Source: Massilia sp. BSC265 (GTDB lineage Bacteria; Pseudomonadota; Gammaproteobacteria; Burkholderiales; Burkholderiaceae_D). From it: a stretch of DNA of 64,000 nt. This document shows positions 48,507 to 57,786 of the stretch, piece by piece. Made by a program: the position numbers and the translations under genes. How positions within the stretch are numbered: position 1 is the stretch's first letter; every line of letters begins with the position of its first letter. The stretch is from NCBI RefSeq assembly GCF_000740675.1, contig NZ_JPXI01000033.1, forward strand, positions 434,001 to 498,000, read 5' to 3'. Under the pieces are notes generated by a model that had not been told where the DNA came from, searched no databases, and saw only the letters and a list, made by a program, of their open reading frames with translations.

Positions 48507-49380
48507 GCGCCACCTCCTTTACCTGTCCGGCACGGGCATGCAGCCAGTCGGCCACCTGCGGCCACAGCGCCGTTTCGCAGCGGCGCCGGAAGAAACCCAT
48601 GTGCCCCACTGCCGGCACCCCGGCGGTGTGCGGATCGATGTTGCGGCGCTCCACCTGCGCATTGACCAGGTGCGACACCAGCATGTCAACGGCCACCGGA
48701 TTGGCCCAGGGATCGTCGTCGAAGCCCAGCACCAGCAGCGGGATGTCGACCCGGGCCATGCGGCGCGCGGCGTCGACCTCCGGATCGTCGAAGAAGTAGC
48801 GCGGCAGCGCGGTCCAGCCGGCCCATTGCAGCATCACACCGCGCGGCAGGTCTTCGCCCAGGCCGATGCGCCGCCCCGGCATGTAGCCGAACAAGGCGCA
48901 CAGCAGCGGCGCCAGCACGCGCAGCACGAAGCGCACCCGCAATCTCTCCTTGATGCCGCGCACGGTGCGGCTGGCACCCGCGTGCGAAGCCACCAGCACG
49001 GCGGCGCGCAGCCGTGCGGTTTCGGGCGACAGGCCGATCGCATGGCCGCCCACGCTATGCCCCACGGCCAGCAGCGGCAGGTCCGGAAAGCGCTCCTTGG
49101 CCCAGCGCGTGACGGCCGCGACGTCCTTGTCGATCCAGTCGCTCATGGTCGTCCTGAAGCCGCGCAGGCTGTGCGGACGCGAACGGCCGGTGCCGCGGTA
49201 GTCGTAGGTGACGACGTTGAACCCACGCCCGGCGAGCCACGCCGCGAAGGGCTCGTAATAGGCCTGCGTGACTGCCGTGGCCGGGTGCAGGATGACGGTA
49301 GCGGCCGCACCGGGTACCGGCCAGCAGGTGGCCTCGACCGGGATCCTGCCGGCCGGGATGGAGTGGTGTTCGGGTTGCAC
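48493..49380 (-). CDS. Alpha/beta-hydrolase fold protein
   Basis: From GTG 49380 (coding MQPEHHSIPAGRIPVE) the protein has 295 residues. It has a Ser-hydrolase core: YDYRGTGRSRPHSLRGF, the nucleophile elbow AVGHSVGGHAIG (S in GHSVG), a lid with IGLGEDLPRG, LLVLGFDDDPWANP with the acid, and a terminal VGHMGFF with the His. It resembles esterases of the COG4757 type. An in-frame TTG at 49440 coincides with the -35 element and is rejected. It is first gene of the hydrolase-marR operon. The substrate is unknown. Confidence 0.88.
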   Translation of the reverse strand: MQPEHHSIPAGRIPVEATCWPVPGAAATVILHPATAVTQAYYEPFAAWLAGRGFNVVTYDYRGTGRSRPHSLRGFRTTMSDWIDKDVAAVTRWAKERFPDLPLLAVGHSVGGHAIGLSPETARLRAAVLVASHAGASRTVRGIKERLRVRFVLRVLAPLLCALFGYMPGRRIGLGEDLPRGVMLQWAGWTALPRYFFDDPEVDAARRMARVDIPLLVLGFDDDPWANPVAVDMLVSHLVNAQVERRNIDPHTAGVPAVGHMGFFRRRCETALWPQVADWLHARAGQVKEVAHAAG

Positions 49381-49395
49381 GGATATCGCCCATAT

Positions 49396-49440
49396 CGTTA
49401 ACGTGTTAACGAATTTAGCACCAGCGAGCCGGCAGTGCAA
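49396..49440 (-). promoter_or_regulatory. Promoter and MarR-type operator of hydrolase-marR operon
   Basis: On the minus strand -35 TTGCAC (49435-49440) and -10 TAAATT (49412-49417) are 17 nt apart. A perfect 16-bp palindrome, CGTTAACGTGTTAACG on the plus strand (49396-49411), directly follows the -10 and covers the expected transcription start. Position and symmetry fit autorepression by the MarR protein of this operon. Confidence 0.65.
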
Positions 49441-49456
49441 CCGGCTTGCTTGAAAA

Positions 49457-49762
49457 TCAGGGAATCAGGCGTGCCGCGCGCAGATGGGCGAACAGGTCGA
49501 AGAAGGATTCGCCGGTGTCCGCCTCCACCAGTCCATGGCGCCCGGCGATGTCGCGCCACAAGGCGTGGTCGTTCGCCAGCGCGCTTTCCAGCGGCTGGAC
49601 GGTGCCGCTGAAGCCCGCAACCCGGACGCCGAACCAGTCAGCAATGCGGCCCCACAGCCAGCGCCGCGGCCAGCCCGGCTTCGTCCCGCAGGTCGGCCGC
49701 GCCCCCCAGCGCGGTCCGTTGCATTGCCCCGTCCCGTTCATGCCAAAGGAAGACGGTAGCAC
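49457..49762 (-). pseudogene. Remnant of SDR/PRISE-like NAD(P) oxidoreductase
   Basis: The 101-codon frame contains WGRIADWFGVRVAGF, LESALANDHALWRDIAGRHG and LVEADTG, then jumps to FFDLFAHLRAARLIP at the end. These blocks match the C-terminal region of VEP1/progesterone reductase-like SDR proteins. A stretch of about 40 residues normally found between them (with HTDADLGRP and DMSKSR) is missing, and the N-terminal 35 codons are not recognisable. No Rossmann domain precedes it. It is read as a decayed 3' fragment with an internal deletion. Family assignment is from memory. Confidence 0.55.
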
Positions 49763-49793
49763 GGATGCTCCGTACGCTGCGCGCCCTCGACGG

Positions 49794-50273
49794 CTACAGG
49801 AAGCGGTCCAGGATCCTGCGGCTTTGCTTGTCGATATCGAACATGTCGCGCACCAGGAAGTTGATGCCGTGATTGTCCGCGATTAGCAGCGAGGCCTCGC
49901 CGATGCGCCGGATGTCCTCGTCCACCTTGAGCACGAACTCGGTGTCGCCGCGGTCGGTCTGCACGTACCAGGTGCAGGGCGTGGCAAAACTCGACACGCT
50001 CTTGATGTGCAGGATCTCGGGGATGAACTCGCGGCCCTCGATTTCCTCCTGCACCAGGGTGCGGACCTGTTCCGGCACCTCGGCCAGGTCGTCGATCCAG
50101 GCCACTTCCTTGCCGCCCTCGCGCACCATCGAGATGCCCCTGGTCGGCGCCTGGATCGGGAAGGCGCGCACCGGGATGACGCCGACGTGCTCTTCACCTT
50201 CGGCGGTGGTCAGCACCAGCTTGCCGAAACTGTCGCGCCGAAGTTGGAACCCTTGTTGAAAACTCGTCGTCAT
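49794..50273 (-). CDS. DUF1854 protein associated with cyanophycin metabolism
   Basis: A 159-residue soluble DUF1854 protein (RRDSFGKLVLTTAEGEEHVG, VRAFPIQAPTRGISMV, then EFVLKVDEDIRR and NHGINFLVRDMFDIDKQSRR). Its ATG directly follows the ABC transporter stop (TAAATG), so the two are one operon. This pair is often found next to cyanophycin synthetase genes, as here. Its molecular role is not established. Confidence 0.9.
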   Translation of the reverse strand: MTTSFQQGFQLRRDSFGKLVLTTAEGEEHVGVIPVRAFPIQAPTRGISMVREGGKEVAWIDDLAEVPEQVRTLVQEEIEGREFIPEILHIKSVSSFATPCTWYVQTDRGDTEFVLKVDEDIRRIGEASLLIADNHGINFLVRDMFDIDKQSRRILDRFL

Positions 50274-52553
50274 TTAGTCTTCCTTGTCATCCGGATCCTG
50301 GTCCACGTTGCGCGCCTGCGCTTCGTAGAGGCGGTGGTAGGCGCCTTCGCGCGCCATCAACTCGTCGTGGCGGCCCTCTTCCACCACCACGCCGCGGTCC
50401 AGCACCACCAGGCGATCGGCCTTGTGCAGCGTGGACAGGCGGTGCGCGATGGCGATCGTGGTGCGGCCCTGCACGAGGTTGTCGAGCGCCTTCTGGATCT
50501 CTTTTTCCGTTTCCGAGTCCACCGAGGACGTCGCTTCGTCCAGGATCAGGATCGGCGGGTCGATCAAGAGCGCGCGCGCGATCGAGATGCGCTGGCGCTC
50601 GCCGCCCGACAGGCCCTGGCCGCGCTCGCCCACCATCGAGTCGTAGCCCTGCGGCAGGCGCAGGATGAACTCGTGGGCGTGGGCCGCGCGCGCCGCCGCG
50701 ATGATCTCTTCGCGCGTGGCGCCCGGCTTGCCGTAGGCGATGTTCTCGGCAATCGTCCCGAAGAACAGGAAGGGCTCCTGCAGCACCAGGCCGATGTTGC
50801 GGCGGTAGTCGCTGACGGCGAAGGTGCGGATGTCCTGGCCGTCGAGCAGGATCGCGCCCTCGGCCACATCGTAGAAGCGGCAGATCAGGTTGACCAGCGT
50901 GCTCTTGCCCGAGCCCGAATGGCCGACCAGGCCGACCATTTCGCCGGCCCGGATCTTGAGCGAGATGCCGCGGTTGACCGCGCGGTTGCCGTAACGGAAA
51001 CCGACTTCGCGCAGTTCGATATTGCCCGCCACCTTGCCGACCTTCACCGGGTTGACCGGGTCCGGCACGCTCGACACATGGTCGAGGATGTCGAAGATGC
51101 GCTTGGCCGCCGAGGCCGATTTCTGCGTCACCGAGACGATGCGGCTCATGGAATCGAGCTTTACGTAGAAACGGCCGCTGTAGGCGATGAAGGCGGTCAG
51201 CGTGCCGACCGTGATCTCGCCGCGCGACACCTGCCAGATGCCGAATATCCAGATCACCAGCAACCCCATCTCGGTCAGCAGCGAGACGGTCGGCGAGAAC
51301 AGCGACCAGACCTTGTTCAGCTTGTCGTTGACGGCCAGGTTGTGCTTGTTCGCTTCGCGGAAACGCGCCGCTTCGCGCTTTTCCTGGGCGAAGGCCTTCA
51401 CCACGCGGATGCCGGGGATGGTATCGGCCAGCACGTTGGTCACCTCGCCCCACACGCGGTCGATCTTCTCGAAACCGGTACGCAGCTTGTCGCGCACCAC
51501 GTGGATCATCCAGGCGATGAAAGGAAGCGGAACAAGTGTCACCAGCGCCAGCCAGGGGTTCATGCTGAACAGGATCACGCCCGTCATGATGATCAGGAGG
51601 ACGTCCGACAGGAAGTCGAGCAGGTGCAGCGACAGGAAGACACTGATCCGGTCCGAACCGCTGCCGATGCGCGACATCAGGTCGCCAGTGCGCTTGCCGC
51701 CAAAGTATTCCAGCGACAGGCGCAGCAGGTGTTCATAGGTGGTCGAGCGCAGGTCGGCGCTGATGCGCTCGGAGGCCAGCGCCAGCACATAGGTCTTGCC
51801 CCAGCCCAGCGCCCAGGCCAGCAGCGCCGCCCCGAACAGGCCTCCCATATATAGATAGACAAGGCTCGTGTCGATGACCTGGCCGTTCTGGTACGGAATC
51901 AGGACATTGTCCATCAGCGGCTTGGTCAGGTAGGGCGGGATCATGTGCGCGCCGGTCGAGCCGACCATCAGCAGGAAGCCCAGCAGCAGTTGCCCCTTGT
52001 AGGGCCTGGCAAAGCGCCACAGGCGGAACAGGGTCCAGGTCGACGGCGGGGTGTGCAGCACCTTGGCGCACACCCCGCACTCGGCGTCATCGGCCTCGAG
52101 CGGCGCCTTGCAGCTGGGGCAGGTGTGCTGGTCTGGCGGCGTCACCGCCACGCCGGTCACATGGCTCTTGACCTGCTCGTTAAAGTGGTCGACCACCCGG
52201 ATCGCGCCCAGGTTCTGGCCCAGGGTGAAGCGCCAGGCCCCCAGCAATCCTTCGGTATCGACCAGTTCAAGGTGTCCGACGCCGGCATGGTCGTGGTGGC
52301 GCAAGGCCAGGCCCGGACGGTAGGACCAGTCGCGCCAGGCGTCTTCGCCCGGGGCCTTGGCCAGCAAACGGCGGCTGGTGACCACCACCATGCCCTTCTT
52401 GAAACGTAATTTCGCATCGAGGTCAACCTCAACGCCCGTTAAAACGTTTTCCCCTGGTGCAAGCTGTTTCGCGACGTCATTTTGCCAGTGTTCGGGCAAA
52501 ACATTGGCGGAGACCGCCAGGAACGACGGAATAGCAAGTTGTTGAGTTGTCAT
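50274..52553 (-). CDS. ABC exporter-type protein associated with cyanophycin metabolism
   Basis: A 759-residue half transporter. Residues 1-135 form a PH-like N-terminal domain ([18 protein letters not shown]), followed by a zinc-ribbon [18 protein letters not shown] at about 145-162. The transmembrane domain (about 180-480) is of the MsbA/LmrA exporter type. The nucleotide-binding domain has Walker [10 protein letters not shown], signature LSGGERQR, Walker [10 protein letters not shown] and the H-loop AIAHRLS. It lies divergent to the cphA genes and is followed without a gap by the DUF1854 gene. Substrate unknown; context suggests a link to cyanophycin or its dipeptide. Confidence 0.92.
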   Translation of the reverse strand: MTTQQLAIPSFLAVSANVLPEHWQNDVAKQLAPGENVLTGVEVDLDAKLRFKKGMVVVTSRRLLAKAPGEDAWRDWSYRPGLALRHHDHAGVGHLELVDTEGLLGAWRFTLGQNLGAIRVVDHFNEQVKSHVTGVAVTPPDQHTCPSCKAPLEADDAECGVCAKVLHTPPSTWTLFRLWRFARPYKGQLLLGFLLMVGSTGAHMIPPYLTKPLMDNVLIPYQNGQVIDTSLVYLYMGGLFGAALLAWALGWGKTYVLALASERISADLRSTTYEHLLRLSLEYFGGKRTGDLMSRIGSGSDRISVFLSLHLLDFLSDVLLIIMTGVILFSMNPWLALVTLVPLPFIAWMIHVVRDKLRTGFEKIDRVWGEVTNVLADTIPGIRVVKAFAQEKREAARFREANKHNLAVNDKLNKVWSLFSPTVSLLTEMGLLVIWIFGIWQVSRGEITVGTLTAFIAYSGRFYVKLDSMSRIVSVTQKSASAAKRIFDILDHVSSVPDPVNPVKVGKVAGNIELREVGFRYGNRAVNRGISLKIRAGEMVGLVGHSGSGKSTLVNLICRFYDVAEGAILLDGQDIRTFAVSDYRRNIGLVLQEPFLFFGTIAENIAYGKPGATREEIIAAARAAHAHEFILRLPQGYDSMVGERGQGLSGGERQRISIARALLIDPPILILDEATSSVDSETEKEIQKALDNLVQGRTTIAIAHRLSTLHKADRLVVLDRGVVVEEGRHDELMAREGAYHRLYEAQARNVDQDPDDKED

Positions 52554-52901
52554 GGTTTGTGCCCGAGATCAGGCATATGGTTCTGGTGGGATACAAACAG
52601 CGGCAAGGCTTGGCAATGCACAGGACTGCCGGAATGCCCGTTGCGTGAAGCGTGCCACAAACAGGCTTAACGTTTCTACGTATCCTTTGGATGACAAAAT
52701 GAAGCGTTCTGGGAGAAAAGATTTCGACCCGGCAAATTCCGGGCCGGGAAGTATATATGAGGTGCACTGCGGAGATGCACTGCGGATGTCCGCCGCCAAA
52801 AGGCGGCTTGGATACCGTGGCAACAGGCAGGCAACAGGCAGGCAACTAAAGGCAAGGACGGCGGTGTGCGGAATGGTCGCAGCCGATAAAGACATTTTTT
52901 C
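52554..52901. promoter_or_regulatory. Divergent control region of the cyanophycin locus
   Basis: About 348 nt between the ABC transporter and the first cphA. It contains a direct repeat TGCACTGCGGA (52763-52773 and 52776-52786), then a hairpin GCCGCC-AAAA-GGCGGC (52792-52807), then an 11-bp tandem repeat GGCAACAGGCA (52819-52829, 52830-52840, partial to 52846). TATATA near 52753 could be a -10. The order, repeats then hairpin then repeats before the start codon, suggests a regulated leader. A 68-codon frame from 52699 ending in the cphA start was not accepted as a gene. Confidence 0.5.
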
Positions 52902-55076
52902 ATGAACAAGAAGAACGACATCAAGTTCCTCCGCGTGACCCACCTGCGCGGCCCGAACATCTGGACCTACCGCCCTGTGATCGAGGCCTGGCTCGACATC
53001 GGGGAACTCGAAGACTTCCCCTCGAACACCCTGCCCGGGTTTACCGAACGCCTGACCGCCTGGCTGCCGGGCCTGGTCGAACACCATTGCGGTGTCGGTC
53101 ACCGCGGCGGCTTCCTGGAACGCCTGCGCGACGGCACCTGGGCCGGCCACATCCTCGAGCACGTCGTGCTCGAGCTGCAGAACATGGCCGGCATGAAGAC
53201 CGGCTTCGGCAAGACCCGCTCGACCGGCCAGCGCGGCGTCTACAAGATGGCCTTCCGTACCCGCGACGAGATCGTCGGCCGCGCCGCACTCGACGCCGGC
53301 CACCGGCTCATGATGGCGGCCATCAACGACACGCCCTTCGACATGGCCGCCACGGTGCAGCGCCTGACCGAGCTGGTCGACCGCTGGTGCCTGGGCCCGT
53401 CGACTGCCCACATCGTGGATGCCGCCACCGACCGCCGCATCCCCTCGATCCGCCTCACCGAAGGCAACCTGGTGCAGCTCGGCCACGGCGCCGCGCAGCG
53501 CCGCATCTGGACCGCCGAAACCGACCGCACCAGCGCCATCGGCGAAGGCATCGCCAGCGACAAGGACCTGACCAAGACCCTGCTCTCTTCCTGCGGCGTG
53601 CCGGTGCCGGAAGGCGCCCTGGTGAGGAGCGCCGAAGAGGCATGGGAAGAAGCGCAGGACATCGGCCTGCCGGTCGTGGTCAAGCCGGTCGACGCCAACC
53701 ATGGCCGCGGCGTGACCCTGAACCTGATGAGCGAAGCGGAAGTGAGCGCCGCCTATGCCATCGCCGCGGAGGCCGGCGACAGCCAGTCCGTGCTGGTCGA
53801 GCGTTTCATCCCCGGCAACGAGCACCGCCTGCTGGTGGTCGGCCGCGAGGTCGTGGCCGCCGCCAAGGGCGAATCGCTGTGGGTGACGGGCGACGGCAGT
53901 GCGAGCGTCGTCGAGCTGTGCAACAGCCAGATCAATACCGATCCGCGCCGCGGCGAGAGCGAAGAACACCCGCTCGGCCTGGTCAATCCGCACGACAGCG
54001 AAATCATGCTGGACCTGAAACGCCAGGGCCTCACGCCCGACTCCGTGCCGCAGCGTGGGCAGAAGGTGCTGATCCAGGTGAACGGCAACGTCGCCGACGA
54101 CGTCACCGACCAGGTCCATCCCTCGGTCGCCCACGCCGCCGCCCTGGCCGCACGCATCGTCGGCCTGGACATCGCCGGCATCGACCTGGTGTGCGAGGAC
54201 ATCTCGCGCCCGCTGGAAGAACAGCGCGGCGCCATCATCGAAGTCAATTCGAGCCCCGGCCTGCTGGCCCACATCAAGCCGGCCAGCGGCCAGCCGCGCA
54301 AGGTCGGGAAGGCGATCGTCGACCACCTGTTTGCGCAAGGCGAAACCGGGCGCATCCCGGTGGTCGGCGTCACCGGCACGCTCGGCACCAGCCTGATCGC
54401 GCGACTGGTGGGCTGCCTGGTCCATATCACCGGCAAGCACGTCGGCGTGGCCAACGGAGAAGGCCTATACCTCGATGCGCGCCAGGTTTCAAGCCGCGAT
54501 TCGACCGGCTTCGACGCCGGCCAGCGCCTCCTGATCAACCGCACCGTGCAGACTGCCGTGTTCGAGTCGAACGCGCGCTCGATCCTGTCGGAGGGCCTGC
54601 CCTACGACCGCTGCCTGGTCGGCATCGTCACCGACATGGAAGGACTTGGCGATGTGGCTGAATTCCACATCAAGGACCAGGACGCCCTGCGCAACGTGAT
54701 CCGCAGCCAGGTCGATGTCGTCCTGCCGGAAGGCACGGCGGTGCTGAACGCCGCGAACGAAGCCGTGGCGGCGCTGGCGGAACTGTCGGACGGCCGCGTG
54801 ATCTTCTATGCGCTCGATGAGCATCACCCTGTCATGGCCGCGCACCGTGCAAGCGGCGAGCGCGTCGTATTCGTGCGCGGCAACCGCATTACGCTGGCCG
54901 AAGGCAGCGAAGAAACCGCCCTGCTCGACCTGGCGAAGATCCCGCCGGCGACGGTGAAGCACCCGGACAGCGTGCTGGCGGCAGTGGCGGCGGCCTGGGC
55001 CCTGGGCGTGCCCTCGGACCTGATCTGCGGCGGCCTGCGCGCCTTCGACGCCACCCCGAAGAAGACGATTCACTAA
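52902..55076 (+). CDS. Cyanophycin synthetase-like protein CphA' (degenerate Mur P-loop)
   Basis: A 724-residue paralogue of cyanophycin synthetase. The N-terminal domain (LRVTHLRGPNIW...) and the ATP-grasp domain (about 200-480: VVVKPVDANHGRGV, ERFIPGNEHRLLVVG, GAIIEVNSSPG) are intact. The Mur-ligase-like domain has VTGTLGTSLIARL where active CphA has GTNGKTTT, so the nucleotide lysine is lost. The protein also ends about 130 residues early compared with the next gene. By analogy with CphA2 and CphA' proteins, only the ATP-grasp site should work; it may polymerise beta-Asp-Arg dipeptides or assist CphA. It is followed by cphA after 98 nt. Confidence 0.92.
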   Translation: MNKKNDIKFLRVTHLRGPNIWTYRPVIEAWLDIGELEDFPSNTLPGFTERLTAWLPGLVEHHCGVGHRGGFLERLRDGTWAGHILEHVVLELQNMAGMKTGFGKTRSTGQRGVYKMAFRTRDEIVGRAALDAGHRLMMAAINDTPFDMAATVQRLTELVDRWCLGPSTAHIVDAATDRRIPSIRLTEGNLVQLGHGAAQRRIWTAETDRTSAIGEGIASDKDLTKTLLSSCGVPVPEGALVRSAEEAWEEAQDIGLPVVVKPVDANHGRGVTLNLMSEAEVSAAYAIAAEAGDSQSVLVERFIPGNEHRLLVVGREVVAAAKGESLWVTGDGSASVVELCNSQINTDPRRGESEEHPLGLVNPHDSEIMLDLKRQGLTPDSVPQRGQKVLIQVNGNVADDVTDQVHPSVAHAAALAARIVGLDIAGIDLVCEDISRPLEEQRGAIIEVNSSPGLLAHIKPASGQPRKVGKAIVDHLFAQGETGRIPVVGVTGTLGTSLIARLVGCLVHITGKHVGVANGEGLYLDARQVSSRDSTGFDAGQRLLINRTVQTAVFESNARSILSEGLPYDRCLVGIVTDMEGLGDVAEFHIKDQDALRNVIRSQVDVVLPEGTAVLNAANEAVAALAELSDGRVIFYALDEHHPVMAAHRASGERVVFVRGNRITLAEGSEETALLDLAKIPPATVKHPDSVLAAVAAAWALGVPSDLICGGLRAFDATPKKTIH

Positions 55077-55174
55077 GCAACTCATTAAACAAGAAGGCCG
55101 GCGTCTACAGTCGGCCATGGCCATGCCGAGCAGCCCCTGCCGCTCGCGCAGCGCCCCGAAAGGACTGAAGGTTT

Positions 55175-57745
55175 ATGGAAGTATCTCGCGTCAGGGCCCT
55201 GCGCGGCCCCAATCTCTGGAGCCATCACACTTCGGTGGAGGCGATCGTCTCCTGCACGCCGGAAGAAGAATCGATCCGCGAGCTGGCCGGTTTCGAGACG
55301 CGCCTGCGCGCGCGCTTTCCGCAGGTAGGCGAACTGCAGCCCTACGGCCATGACGACACCGTGCCGCTGGCCCAGGTGCTCGAGCGCGTGACCCTGGCCC
55401 TGCAGGCCGAAGCCGGCTGCCCGGTGACCTTCAGCCGCACCACCGCCACCGTCGAGCGCGGCATCTACCAGGTGGTGGTCGAGTACAGCGAGGAAGACGT
55501 GGGCCGCCTGGCTTTGGCCCTGGCCCAGGAACTGGTCGATGCCGCCCGCAAGGACACGGCTTTTGATCTGGCAGGTGCCCTGGCCCGCCTGCGCGAACTG
55601 GACGAGGACGTGCGCCTCGGCCCGTCCACCGGCGCCATCGTGCAGGCCGCCGTTGCCCGCAACATCCCCTTCCGTCGCCTGACCGAAGGCAGCCTGGTGC
55701 AGTTCGGCTGGGGCAGCCGCCAGCGCCGCATCCAGGCCGCCGAGATCGATGCCACCGGCGCGATCGCCGAGACCATCGCCCAGGACAAGGAGCTGACCAA
55801 GAAGCTGCTCGACGCCGCCGGCGTGCCGGTGCCGATGGGCCGCAGCGTGAGCGACCCGGAAGACGCCTGGGCCGCTGCCCTCGAGATCGGCCTGCCGGTC
55901 GTGATCAAGCCGAAGGACGGCAACCAGGGCAAGGGCGTGACCGTGAACGTCACGACCAGGGAACAGCTGACCGCCGGCTTCCACGCCGCATCCGAATTCC
56001 GCGACGACATCCTGGTCGAGCGCTACCTGCCTGGCCACGACTACCGCCTGCTCGTCATCGGCGACAAGCTGGTGGCCGCGGCGCGCCGCGATCCGCCTTT
56101 CGTGGTCGGGGATGGGGTGCACACCGTGCGCGAACTGGTGGAACAGGTCAACCGCGACCCGCGCCGCGGCGAGGGCCATTCCACTTCGCTGACGAAGATC
56201 CGTTTCGACGACATCGCGCTGGCGACCCTGGCGGCCCGCGGCATGCATGCCGATTCCGTGCCGGACAAGGGCCAGCGCGTGGTGTTGCGCAATAACGCCA
56301 ACCTGTCCACCGGCGGCACCGCCACCGACGTAACCGACGACGTCCATCCGGACGTTGCGGAGCGCTGCATCGCCGCCGCCCACATGGTCGGCCTGGACAT
56401 CTGCGGCGTCGATCTGGTGTGCGACAGCGTGCTCAAGCCCATCGAGGAACAGAACGGCGGCATCGTCGAGGTCAACGCGGCGCCGGGCCTGCGCATGCAC
56501 CTGTCGCCCTCCTTCGGCAAGAGCCGCCCGATCGGCGAAGCCATCATGGACACCCTGATCGCCGAAGGCGACGACGGCCGCATTCCGGTGGTGGCCGTGA
56601 CCGGCACCAACGGCAAGACCACCACCGTGCGCTTGATCGCCCACCTGTTCACGGCGTCCGGCCTGCGCACCGGCATGACCAACACCGACGGCGTGTACAT
56701 CGAAGGCCGCCGCATCGACAGTGGCGACTGCTCGGGCCCGCGCAGCGCACGCAACGTGCTGCTGCACCCGGACGTGGACGCGGCCGTGTTCGAGACCGCG
56801 CGCGGCGGCCTGCTGCGCGAAGGCCTGGCGTTCGACCGCTGCCAGGTGGCGGTAGTGACCAACATCGGCGCCGGGGACCACCTCGGCCTGAACTACATCA
56901 CCACGCTCGAAGACCTCGCCGTGCTCAAGCGGGTGATCGTGCAAAACGTGGCGATCGGGGGCATGGCCGTGCTGAACGCGGCCGACCCGGCCGTGGCCGC
57001 GATGGCCGAATTCACCCGCGGCGACGTCACCTTCTTCGCCCTCGACGCCGGCCACCCGATCATGTCGATGCACCGCGCCCAGGGCCGCCGCGTCGTCTTC
57101 GTCGAGGATGGCCACCTGGTAGCGGCGCAGGGCAAGCTCGAACACCGCGTGCCCCTTGGCGAAGTCCCGATCACCCGAGGCGGCACCATCGGCTTCCAGG
57201 TCGAGAACGTGCTGGCCTCGGTGGCCGCGGCCTGGGCCGTGGGCATCGACTGGGACAAGATCCGCCTTGGCCTCAAGACCTTTGTGGGCGAGAGCGACAA
57301 TGCGCCGGGCCGCTTCAACGTGTTCGACTACCGCGGCGCCACCGTGATTGCCGACTACGGCCACAACCCGGATGCGATCGCGGCCCTGGTGAATGCGGTG
57401 GAAGCGATGCCGGGCAAGCGCCGCTCGGTGGTGATCAGCGGCGCCGGCGACCGCCGCGACCAGGACATCACCCAGCAGACCGAAATCCTCGGCAAGTCCT
57501 TCGATGATGTGCTGCTGTACCAGGACCAGTGCCAGCGCGGCCGCGCCGATGGCGAAGTGCTCGCCCTGCTGCGCAAAGGACTGGACGGCGCCGCCCGCAC
57601 CAGCCACGTGGAAGAGATCAACGGCGAATTCGTCGCCATCGACCGCGCGCTGTCGCGCCTGCAAGAAGGCGACCTGTGCCTGATCCTGATCGACCAGGTG
57701 GACGAGGCGCTCGCCCACATCAAGCAGCGCGTGGCCGAGGCTTGA
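55175..57745 (+). CDS. cphA: Cyanophycin synthetase
   Basis: CphA makes cyanophycin, a poly-aspartate backbone with arginine on each side chain, used to store nitrogen and carbon. The 856 residues contain the N-terminal domain (RALRGPNLWSHHTSVEAIV), the ATP-grasp domain that adds Asp (VVIKPKDGNQGKGV, GGIVEVNAAPGLRMH) and the Mur-ligase domain that adds Arg, with an intact P-loop VTGTNGKTTT and the C-terminal ADYGHNPDA motif. ATG 55175 follows AAGGACTGAAGG. It is downstream of the degenerate paralogue. No cyanophycinase gene (cphB) is in the window. Confidence 0.96.
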   Translation: MEVSRVRALRGPNLWSHHTSVEAIVSCTPEEESIRELAGFETRLRARFPQVGELQPYGHDDTVPLAQVLERVTLALQAEAGCPVTFSRTTATVERGIYQVVVEYSEEDVGRLALALAQELVDAARKDTAFDLAGALARLRELDEDVRLGPSTGAIVQAAVARNIPFRRLTEGSLVQFGWGSRQRRIQAAEIDATGAIAETIAQDKELTKKLLDAAGVPVPMGRSVSDPEDAWAAALEIGLPVVIKPKDGNQGKGVTVNVTTREQLTAGFHAASEFRDDILVERYLPGHDYRLLVIGDKLVAAARRDPPFVVGDGVHTVRELVEQVNRDPRRGEGHSTSLTKIRFDDIALATLAARGMHADSVPDKGQRVVLRNNANLSTGGTATDVTDDVHPDVAERCIAAAHMVGLDICGVDLVCDSVLKPIEEQNGGIVEVNAAPGLRMHLSPSFGKSRPIGEAIMDTLIAEGDDGRIPVVAVTGTNGKTTTVRLIAHLFTASGLRTGMTNTDGVYIEGRRIDSGDCSGPRSARNVLLHPDVDAAVFETARGGLLREGLAFDRCQVAVVTNIGAGDHLGLNYITTLEDLAVLKRVIVQNVAIGGMAVLNAADPAVAAMAEFTRGDVTFFALDAGHPIMSMHRAQGRRVVFVEDGHLVAAQGKLEHRVPLGEVPITRGGTIGFQVENVLASVAAAWAVGIDWDKIRLGLKTFVGESDNAPGRFNVFDYRGATVIADYGHNPDAIAALVNAVEAMPGKRRSVVISGAGDRRDQDITQQTEILGKSFDDVLLYQDQCQRGRADGEVLALLRKGLDGAARTSHVEEINGEFVAIDRALSRLQEGDLCLILIDQVDEALAHIKQRVAEA

Positions 57746-57786
57746 AGCCTGCTGTGCGTGCTCCCCATGTGCCGGCGCTGCCGGCC

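Noticed and set aside
52699..52905. 68-codon plus-strand frame ending in an ATGA overlap with the first cphA
   Set aside because: It runs through direct repeats, a hairpin and a tandem repeat, has no ribosome site and a random-looking composition.
52569..57718. Long minus-strand frames opposite both cyanophycin synthetases
   Set aside because: Antisense shadows of genes with clear ATP-grasp and Mur-ligase motifs.
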